Source: Comamonadaceae bacterium (lineage in GTDB: Bacteria; Pseudomonadota; Gammaproteobacteria; Burkholderiales; Burkholderiaceae). From it: a stretch of 7,684 nt of DNA. Location of the stretch: NCBI GenBank assembly GCA_947377705.1, contig CANCGU010000126.1, forward strand, positions 1 through 7,684. The letters run 5' to 3'. Below the pieces are notes generated by a model. That model made no database searches and had not been told where the DNA came from. It worked only from the letters and a program-made list of their open reading frames with translations. Below, in pieces: positions 7,068 through 7,684 of the stretch. Numbering within the stretch: position 1 is the stretch's first letter; the number at the start of each line of letters is the position of its first letter. The position numbers were made by a program, and so were the translations under genes.

Positions 7068-7684
7068 ATGCAAATGAACACCCCAACCCCCACGCACCGC
7101 CTGGCAGGCAAAGTCAGTCTCATCACAGGCGCAGCCCAAGGCATTGGCTTGGCCACCGCTCTCAAATTTGCACAAGAAGGCGCCATCGTCATCGTGTGTG
7201 ACATCAAGCAAGCGGCAGTGGACCAAGCCGTCAAACAGTGCACCGCCATCGGTGCGCAGGCGCTTGGGTTTGTGGTGGATGTGACACAACGCGACATGGT
7301 GGATGCCACGGTAAAAGCCGTGCTCGACCAGTTTGGACGCATCGATGTGTTGGTAAACAACGCAGGCATCACGCAAGATGCGCGCCTCCAAAAAATGACG
7401 CTGGAACAGTTTGACCGCGTGATTGACGTCAACCTGCGCGGTGTATTTCATTGCGCACAAGCCGTGACGGAGGCCATGGTGGCGCAAGGCAGCGGCGTGA
7501 TTTTGAATGCATCTTCCGTGGTGGGCATCTATGGCAATTTCGGCCAAACCAACTATGCAGCAACTAAATTTGGTGTCATTGGTTTCACCAAAACATGGAG
7601 CCGCGAGCTAGGCCCCAAAGGCATTCGTGTCAATGCAGTCGCGCCCGGTTTTATTGCCACCCCGATTCTCTCGACCATTCCCGA
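7068..7684 (+). CDS. Short-chain dehydrogenase/reductase (FabG-like), 3'-truncated by the window edge
   Basis: This is a classical SDR oxidoreductase that uses a nicotinamide cofactor to interconvert an alcohol and a ketone. The visible 205 residues cover most of a usual 245-255-residue protein. Numbered from the ATG at 7068 they show the cofactor motif TGAAQGIG (20-27), Asp45 at the end of the second strand (which in this family favours NAD(H) over NADP(H)), DV (71-72), NNAG (97-100), catalytic Asn122, Ser150, Tyr163 and Lys167 (YAATK), and VAPGFI (191-196). The sequence resembles FabG / 3-ketoacyl reductases more than gluconate 5-dehydrogenase, but SDR substrates cannot be assigned from these motifs. 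Two in-frame starts, 7068 and 7074, are possible and neither has a Shine-Dalgarno. It follows gntR by 48 bp on the same strand, which alone does not prove a role in gluconate use. Confidence 0.92.
   Translation, partial: MQMNTPTPTHRLAGKVSLITGAAQGIGLATALKFAQEGAIVIVCDIKQAAVDQAVKQCTAIGAQALGFVVDVTQRDMVDATVKAVLDQFGRIDVLVNNAGITQDARLQKMTLEQFDRVIDVNLRGVFHCAQAVTEAMVAQGSGVILNASSVVGIYGNFGQTNYAATKFGVIGFTKTWSRELGPKGIRVNAVAPGFIATPILSTIP

Noticed and set aside
6684..7547. A 287-codon open frame on the minus strand across the end of gntR and the start of the SDR.
   Set aside because: It spans two genes with clear family motifs on the plus strand and has no family resemblance of its own; it is a shadow frame.

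Overview
The window looks like chromosomal DNA of a betaproteobacterium, most likely in the Comamonadaceae (Limnohabitans / Rhodoferax / Polaromonas type). This rests on the character of the phosphoenolpyruvate carboxylase, the TRAP transporter and the LacI-type regulator, and on moderately GC-rich codon use. The genus is inferred from family resemblance only. Nothing suggests a mobile element, prophage, CRISPR array or RNA gene. Coding density is high and every gene looks intact except the two cut by the window edges.

Layout: (1) 2-2425, plus strand: the 3' five-sixths or so of ppc (phosphoenolpyruvate carboxylase), cut at its 5' end. (2) 2426-2498: a 73-bp convergent intergenic region with one strong hairpin serving as a bidirectional terminator. 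(3) 2499-5856, minus strand: a tightly packed operon transcribed gntK-dctQ-dctM-dctP, that is a gluconokinase followed by a complete tripartite TRAP transporter (small membrane subunit, large membrane subunit, periplasmic binding protein). (4) 5857-5993: a 137-bp divergent control region with two near-identical palindromic operators (core GATAGCGCTATC), one over each inferred promoter, and a third dyad of CRP/FNR-like form between them. (5) 5994-7019, plus strand: a LacI-family repressor most like GntR. (6) 7068-7684, plus strand: the 5' part of a short-chain dehydrogenase/reductase, cut by the window end.

The centre of the window reads as a self-contained sugar-acid (most likely D-gluconate) uptake and activation module. 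The TRAP transporter would bring the acid across the inner membrane and GntK would phosphorylate it to 6-phosphogluconate for the Entner-Doudoroff or pentose phosphate pathway. The divergent GntR-like repressor would hold down both the operon and its own gene until inducer appears. The less usual point is that the transporter coupled to gluconokinase is a TRAP system, not the GntP/GntT-type permease of enteric bacteria. PEPC is anaplerotic housekeeping and probably not functionally tied to the module. The SDR may or may not be related to it.
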